Numbered from the stretch's first letter, positions 35,294-43,982 are shown. The stretch: DNA of 43,982 bases from Oscillospiraceae bacterium (GCA_017631155.1 JAGBTV010000090.1:1-43982), one strand, 5' to 3'. Program-made: numbers and translations. The notes: generated by a model not told the origin, from the sequence alone.

Positions 35294-36703
35294 ATGAAAA
35301 AAGCAGGTGGATTGCGAAAACGATGGCTTATTAATACAATAGGCGTAGTCTTTGCATTGGGTCTCGCCTGTGTTGCAGCCATTACATTTTCCTTTGCAGT
35401 TTATTACTACAATGGCATGGAGTCAGATATGAGCTACCGTGCCAAAACAACCGTTGATTATTTTACCAATCATATCAACCACAACTACAACGAATATTAT
35501 CAATCCTGCATTAATTATGCAAACACCTTTGAGGGAAAGAATCAGATTGAACTCCAGTTTATTGATGCAAATGGAAAACTTGTAGCAACATCTTTTGGCG
35601 GGTGGGCAGAACAAGTTTCGCTTACAACTGACATTCAGGAAGCGGTTACACTCCGTGAGCATCGCTCATATATTGGCAAAGATCCTATTACCGGAGAGCG
35701 AATTATCGCGGTATCCTGTCCCATGATCTATAGCAACGGAGAGGTTATTGGCGTATTGCGTTATGTCACATCCACACGACTTTTGGATAAGCAAATCACA
35801 ATGGTTGCTGTTTATGCTTTGTGCGCACTGCTTGTTGTTATGGTTATTTTGCTGCTTAGCAACGGCTACTACATCCGCTCTATTTTGATCCCTGTTGCTG
35901 AAATTACCGAGAAAGCAAAAAGAATTGCCGGCGGAAGCTATGGCATCCAAATTCAAACCCACTACAATGATGAAATCGGCGATCTGGCTAACACAATCAA
36001 CGAGATGTCCGTTCAGATCAATCAGAATGACGCTATGCAGCGGGAGTTCATTTCCTCGCTTTCTCATGAGTTGCGAACACCTCTTACGGCAATAACCGGC
36101 TGGAGCGAAACGCTTTTAGCGGATGAAAATCTGGACCCCGAGACCCAGCGTGGTATGAATATTATATTGCGTGAAAGTCGACGGCTTACGGGAATGGTTG
36201 TAGATCTTTTGGACTTTACTCGCTTGCAGGATGATCGCATGACCTTAAACATACGACAAACTGATATCCGGGGAGAATTTGAAGATACTGTGTTTATGTA
36301 CTCAAGTCGCCTTTCTCAAGAAGAAATGGAACTTGTTTACATTGAGAACGATCAGGAAATTCCTGAAATACCCTGTGATCCGGAGCGTTTACGCCAGGTT
36401 TTCTTGAACATTTTGGATAATGCAGCAAAACATGGAAAAGACGGCAAGCGAATTGACGCATCTTTGGTTCATGAAAACAATAAAATCATCATCAGAATTC
36501 GGGATTATGGCCCCGGAATTTCAGAGGATGAGCTTCCGTTAGTTAAAAAGAAATTCTATAAGGGCAGCTCCAAAGCCCGTGGCAGCGGTATTGGATTGGC
36601 TGTATGTGATGAGATTGTCCTGAGGCATAACGGCACACTGACACTGGAGAATGCTGAAGGCGGCGGAACTTTGGTTACTGTTGAACTACCGGATATGCAG
36701 TGA
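35294..36703 (+). CDS. Sensor histidine kinase with extracytoplasmic cache-like domain
   Basis: A 469-residue membrane kinase. TM1 is at about 13-38, then an extracellular sensor of about 120 residues (40-160, with FIDANGKLVATS and SNGEVIGVLRYV as in single-cache/PAS-like folds), TM2 at about 168-190, and HAMP at about 190-240. The HisKA domain has H258 in SSLSHELRTPLTAITGW. The HATPase domain shows an N box (NILDNAAKHG), G1 (DYGPGIS), the F/G2 boxes (KKFYKGSS, GSGIGLAV). It pairs with the response regulator directly upstream. Confidence 0.94.
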   Translation: MKKAGGLRKRWLINTIGVVFALGLACVAAITFSFAVYYYNGMESDMSYRAKTTVDYFTNHINHNYNEYYQSCINYANTFEGKNQIELQFIDANGKLVATSFGGWAEQVSLTTDIQEAVTLREHRSYIGKDPITGERIIAVSCPMIYSNGEVIGVLRYVTSTRLLDKQITMVAVYALCALLVVMVILLLSNGYYIRSILIPVAEITEKAKRIAGGSYGIQIQTHYNDEIGDLANTINEMSVQINQNDAMQREFISSLSHELRTPLTAITGWSETLLADENLDPETQRGMNIILRESRRLTGMVVDLLDFTRLQDDRMTLNIRQTDIRGEFEDTVFMYSSRLSQEEMELVYIENDQEIPEIPCDPERLRQVFLNILDNAAKHGKDGKRIDASLVHENNKIIIRIRDYGPGISEDELPLVKKKFYKGSSKARGSGIGLAVCDEIVLRHNGTLTLENAEGGGTLVTVELPDMQ

Positions 36704-36715
36704 GAAAGGAACACT

Positions 36716-37723
36716 ATGTCAAACAAAGATACACAACCTTGTTGTGAGAAGTTTAAAACTATGATCGGCGGACAGGCGTTGATTGAGGGCATTATGATGC
36801 GTGGCCCCGAAAAAGATGCTATTGTAATTCGCAAAGGGGAAGAGCTTACATTAGAGTGTACGCCTCGGAAAGTACGACCGAAGCGTTCGTTCTGTAACCT
36901 GCCGTTTATACGCGGATGTGTAAATTTCTTTGATGCCCAAGTTACCGGTGTCAAGGCTTTAATGCGTTCGGCGGATTTGTCTGCAGATGAAGATACTCCG
37001 CAAACTGAGCCCAGCAAGTTTGATTTGTGGCTGGAAAAGAAACTTGGAAATGAAAGGTTCCAAAAGGTGGTAATTGGATTTGCTGTCGTATTAGGTCTTG
37101 GACTTTCTATTTGCCTGTTTTTCTTACTCCCTATGATTGTCAGCGGTTTTTTTGACAGGTGGATTCATAATATTTTGACCCTGAACCTGATTGAAGGCAT
37201 AATTCGTATGACCATTTTCTTCGGTTATATGATCCTGGTGTCGCGTATGAAAGAAATGCGCAGAGTTTTTGCCTATCATGGCGCCGAACACAAGACAATC
37301 CGCTGCTATGAGGCTGGATTAGAACTGACCGTTGAAAATGTTCGCACACAGACGCGTCTGCATCCGCGGTGCGGAACAAGTTTTTTGCTGATTGTCATGG
37401 TAATTTCTATTCTGGTATTCTCCATAGCATCATCCGGTTTACTGGCGTTAATACCGGCTTTGGAAGCGCTGCGAGGTAGATTTCTGTTCCGTTTGATTAT
37501 GATTTTGTTTAAGCTTTTGTTATTACCTTTGGTTGTTTCAATCACATATGAAATTAACCGTTTTGCTGGAAGGCATGATAATGGTTTTACCAAAATTCTT
37601 ACAGCGCCCGGCATGTGGTTCCAAACCTTTACCACAAACGAACCGGATGATTCCATGATTGAAGTTGCAATTGCTGCTGTGAAGGCTGTGCTTCCCGAAG
37701 AGGAGGGAGCAGACCGGTGGTAA
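36716..37723 (+). CDS. yqhQ: DUF1385 membrane protein (YqhQ family)
   Basis: A 335-residue protein with the family N terminus IGGQALIEGIMMRGP, a charged stretch, several membrane helices (about 118-150, 155-175, 220-250 and 255-280) and the conserved YHGAEHKTI, which suggests metal binding. The family is conserved among Firmicutes but has no established reaction. It starts 12 bases after the kinase and overlaps prmC by seven bases. In many Clostridia yqhQ precedes prmC, as here. Confidence 0.88.
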   Translation: MSNKDTQPCCEKFKTMIGGQALIEGIMMRGPEKDAIVIRKGEELTLECTPRKVRPKRSFCNLPFIRGCVNFFDAQVTGVKALMRSADLSADEDTPQTEPSKFDLWLEKKLGNERFQKVVIGFAVVLGLGLSICLFFLLPMIVSGFFDRWIHNILTLNLIEGIIRMTIFFGYMILVSRMKEMRRVFAYHGAEHKTIRCYEAGLELTVENVRTQTRLHPRCGTSFLLIVMVISILVFSIASSGLLALIPALEALRGRFLFRLIMILFKLLLLPLVVSITYEINRFAGRHDNGFTKILTAPGMWFQTFTTNEPDDSMIEVAIAAVKAVLPEEEGADRW

Positions 37724-38589
37724 AGAAATACGCACAGTTGTATTCTGATCTGCGTCACACTTTGCTCAAAACGGAAGATGCCCAGGATGCCGGATTTTTG
37801 GCAAGAACGATCATTAGCCATTTCGCAAATATCAGTCAGGAACAGCTGTTAGCAAGAAGTGAGATGTATGCCGCAGAAACAGTCTGTGAGGTCTGTGAAG
37901 AGGCTGTATCGCGTTTTGTCGCAGGTGAGCCACTGGCGTATATCCTGGGAGAATGGGAGTTCTACGGTCTCAAGCTGACTGTAACACCGGATGTCCTGAT
38001 TCCTCGGGATGACACTTGTGCGGTTGCCGCTTTAGCAATCCAGAGATCCTTATTTTTGGACAAATCACCCAGAATTTTGGATCTTTGCACAGGATCCGGC
38101 TGTATAGGACTAGCTATCGCCAGCCGGGTTCCGGACTCTAGGGTCACTTTAGGTGATATTTCCCGGGAAGCATTGACAATAGCAAAGCAAAATATATTGC
38201 GCAATCATTTCAGTGGTCGAGTATCTGCAATGCAGATAGACGCACTCAGTGAGCCCTCTGCATTTTTTGGTAAGTTTGATTTGATCGTTTCAAATCCTCC
38301 GTATATAACCACCCAAGAGATGGGAGAACTTCCGATAGGCGTCGCTGATTTTGAACCGCATTTAGCACTGCACGGTGGTGATGACGGTCTTGTCTTTTAT
38401 CGTGCAATTGCCAAAAATTATCAAAAAGCGTTAAAACCGGGCGGATTCCTCTGTTTTGAATTTGGAATGGGGCAGGGGAATGCTGTTTGTGAAATTTTAG
38501 AAAATAATGGGTATACAATTCTGGAACGAACCAGAGATTATAACGATAGAGAAAGGGCTGTGTTGGCGCAGCTCAACAGGAAGGATTGA
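37717..38589 (+). CDS. prmC: Peptide chain release factor N5-glutamine methyltransferase
   Basis: Methylates the GGQ glutamine of release factors using SAM. The 290-residue enzyme has the N-terminal RF-binding domain ([16 protein letters not shown]) and the Rossmann domain with [15 protein letters not shown] and the catalytic NPPY at N193. GTG start, overlapping yqhQ by seven bases with AGGAGGGAG upstream. prfA, its usual partner, is not adjacent. recA starts directly after. Confidence 0.95.
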   Translation: MVKKYAQLYSDLRHTLLKTEDAQDAGFLARTIISHFANISQEQLLARSEMYAAETVCEVCEEAVSRFVAGEPLAYILGEWEFYGLKLTVTPDVLIPRDDTCAVAALAIQRSLFLDKSPRILDLCTGSGCIGLAIASRVPDSRVTLGDISREALTIAKQNILRNHFSGRVSAMQIDALSEPSAFFGKFDLIVSNPPYITTQEMGELPIGVADFEPHLALHGGDDGLVFYRAIAKNYQKALKPGGFLCFEFGMGQGNAVCEILENNGYTILERTRDYNDRERAVLAQLNRKD

Positions 38590-38594
38590 CTCAT

Positions 38595-39695
38595 ATGGCT
38601 ACTAAAAAAACATCTTACGAAGCTCCCGCACCTGCATCTGACAAGAAAAAAGCATTACAAACTGCACTGGCCCAAATTGAAAAGAATTTTGGCAAGGGTA
38701 CTGTTATGCGTTTAGGTGATCGCCCGGAAATGAATGTAGAGGCAATCCCCACAGGCAGCCTGGCTTTGGATGCAGCCCTGGGTATTGGTGGTGTTCCCAA
38801 GGGCAGAATTATCGAAATTTACGGTCCTGAATCTTCCGGCAAGACCACTTTGGCGCTCCATATCTTGGCACAAGCACAAAAAATGGGCGGTGAGGTTGCT
38901 TTCGTGGATGCCGAGCACGCCTTGGATCCTGTTTATGCTGCTGCACTTGGTGTAGATACCGATAATATGCTTGTTTCCCAGCCGGATACCGGTGAGCAGG
39001 CTTTGGAGATCACGGATGCTTTAGTTCGCTCCGGTGCCGTAGATGCTGTTGTTGTTGACTCCGTTGCCGCCCTTGTTCCCAAGCAGGAAATAGAAGGTGA
39101 AATGGGAGACACTTTTGTTGGTCTGCAGGCCCGTTTGATGTCTCAGGCTTTGCGCAAGCTGGCCGGTACGATCTCCAAAACCAATTGTGTTGTTATCTTT
39201 ATCAACCAGCTGCGTATGAAGATCGGTGTTATGTATGGCAATCCTGAAACTACCACTGGTGGCAATGCCCTGAAGTTCTACTCCTCTGTCCGTTTGGATG
39301 TTCGTCGCGTAGAAGCCATTAAGGAAGGTGGCAATACCATCGGCAATAAGACTCGTGTTAAGGTTGTAAAGAACAAAGTTGCACCTCCTTTCCGGGAAGC
39401 CTACTTTGACATCATGTACGGTCAGGGCATCTCCAAATGGGGCGAACTGGTGGATTTGGCAGTACAAATGGATATTGTTCAGAAGTCAGGAAGCTGGTTC
39501 TCTATGGGCGATGAAAGAATTGGCCAGGGCAAGGATAGCGTCAAAGCTTATCTGATGGAGAACCCGGAAATTGCTGAACAGGTAGAGGCCCAAGTGCGTG
39601 CAAACTTACTTTCTGCGAATGCTGCAGACGCTGCAGCGAAGCCTGCCCGACAGCCTGTAGCAATCAGCGCAGATGACTTTAACGATGAGGATTGA
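38595..39695 (+). CDS. recA: RecA recombinase
   Basis: Forms filaments on single-stranded DNA, performs strand exchange and triggers the SOS response. The 366-residue protein has Walker A GPESSGKT at 77-84, the VDSVAAL Walker B region, the L2-loop [10 protein letters not shown] and an acidic C-terminal tail. ATG 38595 is used, with AGGAAGG 10 bases upstream; a TTG nine bases earlier is less likely. No clear LexA box was identified upstream, because prmC lies within six bases. Confidence 0.98.
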   Translation: MATKKTSYEAPAPASDKKKALQTALAQIEKNFGKGTVMRLGDRPEMNVEAIPTGSLALDAALGIGGVPKGRIIEIYGPESSGKTTLALHILAQAQKMGGEVAFVDAEHALDPVYAAALGVDTDNMLVSQPDTGEQALEITDALVRSGAVDAVVVDSVAALVPKQEIEGEMGDTFVGLQARLMSQALRKLAGTISKTNCVVIFINQLRMKIGVMYGNPETTTGGNALKFYSSVRLDVRRVEAIKEGGNTIGNKTRVKVVKNKVAPPFREAYFDIMYGQGISKWGELVDLAVQMDIVQKSGSWFSMGDERIGQGKDSVKAYLMENPEIAEQVEAQVRANLLSANAADAAAKPARQPVAISADDFNDED

Positions 39696-40311
39696 TTCTC
39701 TGTCTCCAAATCCCGATAGAGTAGGGAAGTACCGCTTGCAGTTATCTGATGGATCCGTTATGAAGCTCTATAGTCAGACAATAGCGGATTTTGGCCTATA
39801 TGTCGGCATGGAGATGACCGCAGAAGAACTTAATACGCTAAGAAACGCTGCCAGTCAAATGTCCGCAAAAATGCGTGCAGTCCGAATTGTGGCAGCTTCC
39901 GGTGTATCAAAGCGGGATCTCGAGCATCGTCTGATCCAGAAGGGCGAAACAGTCAAAGATGCACAGAGTGCGGTTGCCTGGATGTCTGAACTGGATTTGA
40001 TCGATGACAGAAAAACAGCGGAACATATTGTGAGTAATTGTATTCATAAGGGATATGGAATTTCCCGGGCGAAACAAGCTCTGTATGAAAAACGAATTCC
40101 TAAAGAGATTTGGCCGGAAGTTTTAGCTGAATATCCCGATCAGACAGATAAGATCCTCGCGTTTTTAAAGAGCAAGCTTTCTGACGAACCATCAGAACGA
40201 GATATACGTCGTGCAATAGATGCAGCATTGCGTCGTGGTCATAATTACGGTCAGATAAAGCGCGCACTTGCGCAGCTTTGTTTGGATTCAGATAATTTCC
40301 CGGAGGGGTAA
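39685..40311 (+). CDS. recX: Regulatory protein RecX
   Basis: Binds RecA filaments and modulates their activity. The 208-residue helical protein has the typical repeats ([50 protein letters not shown]). It overlaps the end of recA by 11 bases, so translation is coupled. An in-frame ATG at 39673, deeper in recA, is the alternative start; neither has a strong Shine-Dalgarno. Confidence 0.9.
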   Translation: MRIDSLSPNPDRVGKYRLQLSDGSVMKLYSQTIADFGLYVGMEMTAEELNTLRNAASQMSAKMRAVRIVAASGVSKRDLEHRLIQKGETVKDAQSAVAWMSELDLIDDRKTAEHIVSNCIHKGYGISRAKQALYEKRIPKEIWPEVLAEYPDQTDKILAFLKSKLSDEPSERDIRRAIDAALRRGHNYGQIKRALAQLCLDSDNFPEG

Positions 40312-40313
40312 AT

Positions 40314-41642
40314 ATGGCAAATATCGGTTTCATTTCCCTTGGCTGTGCAAAAAACCAGGTAGACTGTGAACGAATGATGTACCGCGTACAGGATGCCGGT
40401 CATACTGTGTGTGAAGGTATTATCGGCTGTGATGTGGTTGTTATCAACACCTGTGGTTTTATTGATTCTGCTAAATCTGAGGCAATTGATTACATCCTGC
40501 AAACAGCCGCCTTGAAAGCAGAAGGACACATTGGTAAAATTCTTGTCACCGGTTGCTTGTCGCAGCGATATCAGGAACTAATCAAAGAAGAAATGCCGGA
40601 AGTTGATGGCGTTTTAGGAACCGGAAGTTACACGGAAATTGTCCCGGCCATTGAAGCTTTGTTAAGAGATGAAGAGGTAAGTATCTTTGATTCCATTGAT
40701 ACGCCTGAACAGGAAACGGGACGCATTTTAACAACACCTGAACACTATGCCTATCTTAAAATTGCTGAAGGCTGTGATAACCGGTGTTCTTACTGTATTA
40801 TCCCTTATTTGCGGGGTAAATTCCGGAGTCGGGAGATGGATGATATCCTTTATGAAGCAAGGCTTCTTGCTGCTTCTGGCGTAAAGGAATTACTTGTAGT
40901 TGCACAAGATACCAGTCGATACGGAACGGATTTGTCCGGTCACCAGAGATTGCTCCCCAAATTGCTTCGGGAACTTTGTAAGATTGACGGTATTCATTGG
41001 ATTCGGGTACACTATACCTATCCGGATGAAATTGATGATGAATTGATCGATACAATTGCCAATGAGCCCAAAATCGTTAAGTACTTAGATATTCCCATTC
41101 AGCACTGCAACAAAAATATCCTGAAGCTTATGAATCGCCGTGGTGACAGTCAGCTGTTGAAAGATCTGTTTGCAAAGCTTCGCAGCAGGATCCCTGATCT
41201 GATTATTCGAACCAGCGTAATCACTGGTTTGCCCGGAGAAGGGGAGACCGAGTTTGAAGAACTTTGCACATTCTTAAAGGAACACAAGTTAGAACGCGTT
41301 GGTGCCTTTGCTTTTTCTCCCGAGGATGGCACACCAGCGGCCACCATGGACCATGTGGATGAAACAACAGCACGAGAACGTGCCGAAATGGTAGAAACGA
41401 TTCAATCCAGAATTATGGACGATTATAACCAAGCCTTAATTGGACAGACTTTAGAAGTACTGATTGATGGTTATGATGAGGAATTTGGTCAATATTATGG
41501 CCGAACATATGCCGATTCCCCGGAAATTGACGGAAAAGTTTGGATATCATCGGAAGAGGCTTTGCGCGAAGGTACATTCATCCGCGTTGTAATCGACAGC
41601 CTTGTGGATGGTGAGTTGAACGGATATGCTTTGGAGGAATAG
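40314..41642 (+). CDS. rimO: Ribosomal protein S12 methylthiotransferase RimO
   Basis: A radical SAM enzyme that adds a methylthio group to Asp of ribosomal protein S12. The 442-residue protein has the N-terminal cluster site with C11 (LGCAKNQVD), C47 (NTCGF) and C81 (GCLSQRY), the radical SAM motif CDNRCSYC, and a C-terminal TRAM domain (about 375-442). S12-type rather than tRNA-type MiaB is inferred from the short SLGCAKNQVDCE start. GGAGGGG precedes the ATG, two bases after recX. Confidence 0.95.
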   Translation: MANIGFISLGCAKNQVDCERMMYRVQDAGHTVCEGIIGCDVVVINTCGFIDSAKSEAIDYILQTAALKAEGHIGKILVTGCLSQRYQELIKEEMPEVDGVLGTGSYTEIVPAIEALLRDEEVSIFDSIDTPEQETGRILTTPEHYAYLKIAEGCDNRCSYCIIPYLRGKFRSREMDDILYEARLLAASGVKELLVVAQDTSRYGTDLSGHQRLLPKLLRELCKIDGIHWIRVHYTYPDEIDDELIDTIANEPKIVKYLDIPIQHCNKNILKLMNRRGDSQLLKDLFAKLRSRIPDLIIRTSVITGLPGEGETEFEELCTFLKEHKLERVGAFAFSPEDGTPAATMDHVDETTARERAEMVETIQSRIMDDYNQALIGQTLEVLIDGYDEEFGQYYGRTYADSPEIDGKVWISSEEALREGTFIRVVIDSLVDGELNGYALEE

Positions 41643-41644
41643 TC

Positions 41645-42175
41645 ATGACATTAGCTAGTAAAATTACACTGCTTCGTGTTGCATTTATCCCTCTTTTTAT
41701 GATCTTCATGTATTTAAGTGAAGGTTTGCCTAACATTTGGATGTGGTTGGCATTGTCTGTTTTTATTGTTGCCAGCATTACCGACTACATGGATGGCCAT
41801 ATTGCCCGTAAAAAGAACCAAGTTAGTGATTTTGGTAAATTCCTGGACCCTTTGGCAGACAAATTACTGGTAATTTCTGCAATGTGTATGTTCTGTGAAT
41901 GGGAAATGATGCCGGCATGGGCTTTAATGCTGGTTTTAGCTCGGGAATTCTCTGTAACCGGTCTTCGCTTGATCGCTGTTGGCAAGGGAAAGGTGATTGC
42001 TGCGGGGTGGAGTGGAAAGGTAAAAACTGCATCTACCATGGTAGGACTCTGTGTTTGGATGGCATTTCCTTCACATGAAATTCTGGGAATTGTTATTACT
42101 TTAGTAATTATTGTTACAACAATTTACTCCGGAATTGAATATTTCATCCGTAATTGGAAATGTTTATGGGATTAA
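41645..42175 (+). CDS. pgsA: CDP-diacylglycerol--glycerol-3-phosphate 3-phosphatidyltransferase
   Basis: Makes phosphatidylglycerol phosphate, the precursor of phosphatidylglycerol and cardiolipin. The 176-residue membrane enzyme has the CDP-alcohol phosphotransferase motif DGx2ARx8Gx3Dx3D in MDGHIARKKNQVSDFGKF and LDPLADK, and about five membrane helices. ATG start two bases after rimO with TTGGAGGAA upstream. The rimO-pgsA pair is common in Firmicutes. Confidence 0.95.
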   Translation: MTLASKITLLRVAFIPLFMIFMYLSEGLPNIWMWLALSVFIVASITDYMDGHIARKKNQVSDFGKFLDPLADKLLVISAMCMFCEWEMMPAWALMLVLAREFSVTGLRLIAVGKGKVIAAGWSGKVKTASTMVGLCVWMAFPSHEILGIVITLVIIVTTIYSGIEYFIRNWKCLWD

Positions 42176-42194
42176 TTCCAATAATCTACACAAG

Positions 42195-42233
42195 AAAAGC
42201 GACTACATTATATAACATGTAGTCGCTTTTTTT
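42195..42233 (+). terminator. Intrinsic terminator after pgsA
   Basis: A 13-bp stem, AAAAGCGACTACA/TGTAGTCGCTTTT, has a ten-base A/T loop and ends in a seven-T run. It closes the kinase-recA-pgsA cluster. Confidence 0.92.
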
Positions 42234-42252
42234 CAAAAAGAAGGTAATAAAT

Positions 42253-43395
42253 ATGAAAGTTTCTGTTGCAAAATGTTCTCAATATTCGCCTGAGGACGCG
42301 CATATAGCGCTTCAGGAGGTACTTGCTCCTTTTGGTGGGCTTGTGTGGGTTCGGGAAGGCATGACCATCGGTATCAAAGCAAACCTTGTGACTTATTTTC
42401 ACCCAGAGACCGCTGCCACAACGCACCCGGTCTTACTTTGTGAGCTTATTAAAATGATTCGGAGCAGGGGAGCGGATGTTATTCTTGGTGACAGCCCGGG
42501 TGGTTTATATAATCACTTCTATGTAAATAGAATCTATTCTGCCACCGGAATGAAGAGTGCAGAAGCTGCTGGTGCGAAGTTAAACCAGGACTTTAGTGCA
42601 AAGCAGGCCAGTTTCCCGGAAGCGAAAGCTGCAACAACCTTTACATACACAGGTTGGCTGGATAATGTAGATGCCATCATAAATTTCGCCAAGCTGAAAA
42701 CACATGGCATGATTGGTATGAGCGCAGCAGCGAAAAATATGTTTGGTGTAGTTCCGGGAACCACAAAACCGGAATATCATTACCGTTTTCCCAATACGGA
42801 AAGCTTTTCTGATATGATCGTCGATCTTGATGAGTATTTCAAACCCCGAATTTCTATTATAGACGCTGTTGTTGGCATGGAAGGTAATGGACCAACCGCC
42901 GGCACTCCGAGACATATTGGTGCAATTGCAGCTTCAGAAAGCCCGCACGCATTAGATCTTGTCTGCGCCAAAATAATAGGAATTTCGTCAGAAAATGTAC
43001 CAACTCTGCAAGCTGCAATCAAAAGAAATCTTTGCCCCAGCACAATAGGGGAGTTGGAGATCATTGGCGATGTAGAACAATTCTGCATTCCTGATTTTAA
43101 ACTTGTGGATGGTGCAAGAAGCCTTCAGTTCAACAGTGGTGCTAAATCCAAATTTGGTAAATTCACCGGGAAGGTGTTAAAAAGATTTTTGGCATCTGTA
43201 CCAAAACTACACGCTGCTGAATGTATTGGCTGTGCAGAATGTGCGCGAATCTGTCCTGCAAAAGCAATTACAATGAAAAAACGCAAACCGGTAATCGCGC
43301 GCGATCAATGCATCCGCTGTTTTTGTTGTCAAGAGTTTTGTCCTAAGGGGGCAATGAAGGTGCATCGTCCTTGGATAGCGCGAAAGTTAGAATAA
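42253..43395 (+). CDS. DUF362 protein fused to a 2[4Fe-4S] ferredoxin
   Basis: A 380-residue protein. Residues 1 to about 300 are a DUF362 domain (IGIKANLV, ILGDSPGG, KLKTHGMIGMSAAAKNMFG, IIDAVVGMEGNGP). The C-terminal 65 residues hold two ferredoxin motifs, CIGCAECARICP and CIRCFCCQEFCP, for two [4Fe-4S] clusters. DUF362 proteins are widespread in anaerobes, often described as iron-sulfur or ferredoxin-linked, with no proven reaction. A GAAGGTAA site precedes the ATG. It has no gene partner and ends in a terminator. Confidence 0.88.
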   Translation: MKVSVAKCSQYSPEDAHIALQEVLAPFGGLVWVREGMTIGIKANLVTYFHPETAATTHPVLLCELIKMIRSRGADVILGDSPGGLYNHFYVNRIYSATGMKSAEAAGAKLNQDFSAKQASFPEAKAATTFTYTGWLDNVDAIINFAKLKTHGMIGMSAAAKNMFGVVPGTTKPEYHYRFPNTESFSDMIVDLDEYFKPRISIIDAVVGMEGNGPTAGTPRHIGAIAASESPHALDLVCAKIIGISSENVPTLQAAIKRNLCPSTIGELEIIGDVEQFCIPDFKLVDGARSLQFNSGAKSKFGKFTGKVLKRFLASVPKLHAAECIGCAECARICPAKAITMKKRKPVIARDQCIRCFCCQEFCPKGAMKVHRPWIARKLE

Positions 43396-43430
43396 TATTT
43401 ATATATCCTTGTATTATCAAGCAGGAAGGA

Positions 43431-43464
43431 GAGGCTTCGGATTAACCGAAGCTTTTCTCTTTTG
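43431..43464 (+). terminator. Intrinsic terminator after the DUF362 gene
   Basis: GCTTCGG (43434-43440) pairs with CCGAAGC (43446-43452), extended outward by GAGA/TCTC around a small bulge, followed by a T-rich tail. Confidence 0.82.
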
Positions 43465-43471
43465 TATACCG

Positions 43472-43516
43472 AAAAAAATAACGAACGCAACAAAATGACA
43501 GAGGTTTTGTTGCGTT
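43472..43516 (-). terminator. Intrinsic terminator reading leftward
   Basis: A perfect 12-bp stem, AACGCAACAAAA (43484-43495) with TTTTGTTGCGTT (43505-43516) and a nine-base loop. On the - strand the stem is followed by CGTTATTTTTTTTC, so it stops transcripts coming from the right. No - strand gene is seen in this window to account for it. Confidence 0.7.
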
Positions 43517-43651
43517 TGGCGGTGGAATTGGGTCTGTGAGCGCGGGCCCGGGTGTGGCAGCGACGGCCGCACCGCATTATCCGGGTATCAAGGAACCTTT
43601 GCGCTAATGGTTGACAATTTTTGTAAAGTCAAATGACTGTGAAAGCAAAAG

Positions 43652-43687
43652 AAAACCGCCCGGCCTTTCGGTCGAGCGGTTTCTTTA
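43652..43687. terminator. Hairpin terminator in the right-end noncoding region
   Basis: AAACCGC-CCGGCC pairs with GGTCG-GCGGTTT around a TTTC loop, with one mismatch and one G-T pair. Short T-rich tracts flank both sides, so either direction is possible. Confidence 0.55.
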
Positions 43688-43730
43688 CTGAGCTTCGGAC
43701 TCTTCGGAGGAAGAGGCCCCCGTGGGAGCA

Positions 43731-43940
43731 GCGCAGCCTCGCACGGTCATAATAGCACACCGGGCAAGGCTTGTCAAGCCCGGCGGCTAAAAAGGCGACT
43801 GCGGCCTGTCAAGGCCGGGGAAGCCGCCCGGAGGGCTTGGCCTTGACAGGCTGCGGACAATGGGAGAGCGGCGGGCACAGCGCCACCACCCCGGGGAGCC
43901 CGAAGGGCGGGGGCCGCAGCCCCCAGAGGCGCAGCCTCGC
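43731..43940. repeat. Direct repeat GCGCAGCCTCGC (two copies)
   Basis: Exact 12-base copies at 43731-43742 and 43929-43940, about 200 bases apart, in the GC-rich right end. The span given covers both copies and the sequence between them. Confidence 0.75.
43805..43850. repeat. Inverted repeat CCTGTCAAGGCC/GGCCTTGACAGG
   Basis: A perfect 12-bp inverted repeat with a 22-base GC-rich centre, inside the right-end region. A related GGCTTGTCAAGCC palindrome lies about 40 bases to the left. It could be a protein-binding site of a mobile element or an RNA hairpin. Confidence 0.7.
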
Positions 43941-43982
43941 GCTTCCCCGGAGCCCCCAGCGGGGGCGGCGGGGACGGGAGGG

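Larger units (their letters stand above)
43517..43982. other. GC-rich repeat-bearing noncoding right end
   Basis: After the leftward terminator the sequence has no supportable gene, and from about 43690 to the end it is strikingly G/C-rich compared with the rest of the window. It contains the exact 12-base direct repeat GCGCAGCCTCGC (43731-43742 and 43929-43940), a perfect inverted repeat CCTGTCAAGGCC/GGCCTTGACAGG (43805-43816 and 43839-43850), a related TTGTCAAG element near 43769, and a TTGAC/GTCAA inverted repeat at 43611-43632. It may be the edge of an integrated element or a dispersed repeat. Confidence 0.55.

Noticed and set aside
43329..43577. An 82-residue frame on the - strand at the right end
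   Set aside because: It crosses two terminators and the end of the DUF362 gene. No similarity or ribosome binding site.

Overview
The window reads as a chromosomal stretch from an endospore-forming, low-to-mid GC Firmicute of the class Clostridia, perhaps near the Oscillospiraceae (inference; no rRNA gene is present to confirm it). The evidence is the spoIIAA-spoIIAB-sigF operon, yunB, two T-box leaders in front of aminoacyl-tRNA synthetase genes, WhiA, a type IIb MurB and Clostridia-style TTGACA/TATAAT promoters. Almost all genes are on the + strand in tightly packed operons. Only dapA, a family 2 glycosyltransferase, a 58-residue YtxH-like protein and a small lipoprotein are on the - strand.

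The most notable region is the left end. About 590 bases with no convincing reading frame but many local hairpins lie directly before a four-helix membrane protein with a DxxxD motif. Then follow dxs, tlyA, NAD kinase, argR and recN. This is the known genomic setting of OLE RNA (ornate, large, extremophilic RNA) and its membrane partner OapA, so I call an OLE ribonucleoprotein locus embedded in an isoprenoid/DNA-repair operon. The 5' end of the RNA may be cut by the window edge.

Next come tyrS behind a Tyr T-box (6.9-8.4 kb), an MFS transporter with a membrane-anchored glycerophosphodiesterase-like protein (8.5-10.9 kb), dapA, the queuosine genes queA-tgt with yajC (12.0-14.6 kb), a GT2 glycosyltransferase and valS behind a Val T-box (15.7-18.6 kb). 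The sporulation sigma-F operon, pcrA, yunB and ligA fill 18.8-25.4 kb. At 25.4-27.5 kb is a group of small or unusual genes: a YtxH-like protein, a PyrF-fold protein that has lost its catalytic residues, a Ser/Thr-rich lipoprotein and a 128-residue ferredoxin with four CxxCxxCxxxC motifs.

The block at 27.9-33.2 kb is murB-whiA-dnaE, without the rapZ/yvcK genes usually found between murB and whiA. From 33.2 to 42.2 kb runs a long unidirectional cluster: an FG-GAP-like lipoprotein, a response regulator, a histidine kinase, YqhQ/DUF1385, prmC, recA, recX, rimO and pgsA. A DUF362-ferredoxin fusion follows. The final 400 or so bases change sharply to very GC-rich, repeat-laden noncoding DNA, which looks like a mobile-element edge or dispersed repeat. 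I saw no tRNA, rRNA, CRISPR array or transposase gene.
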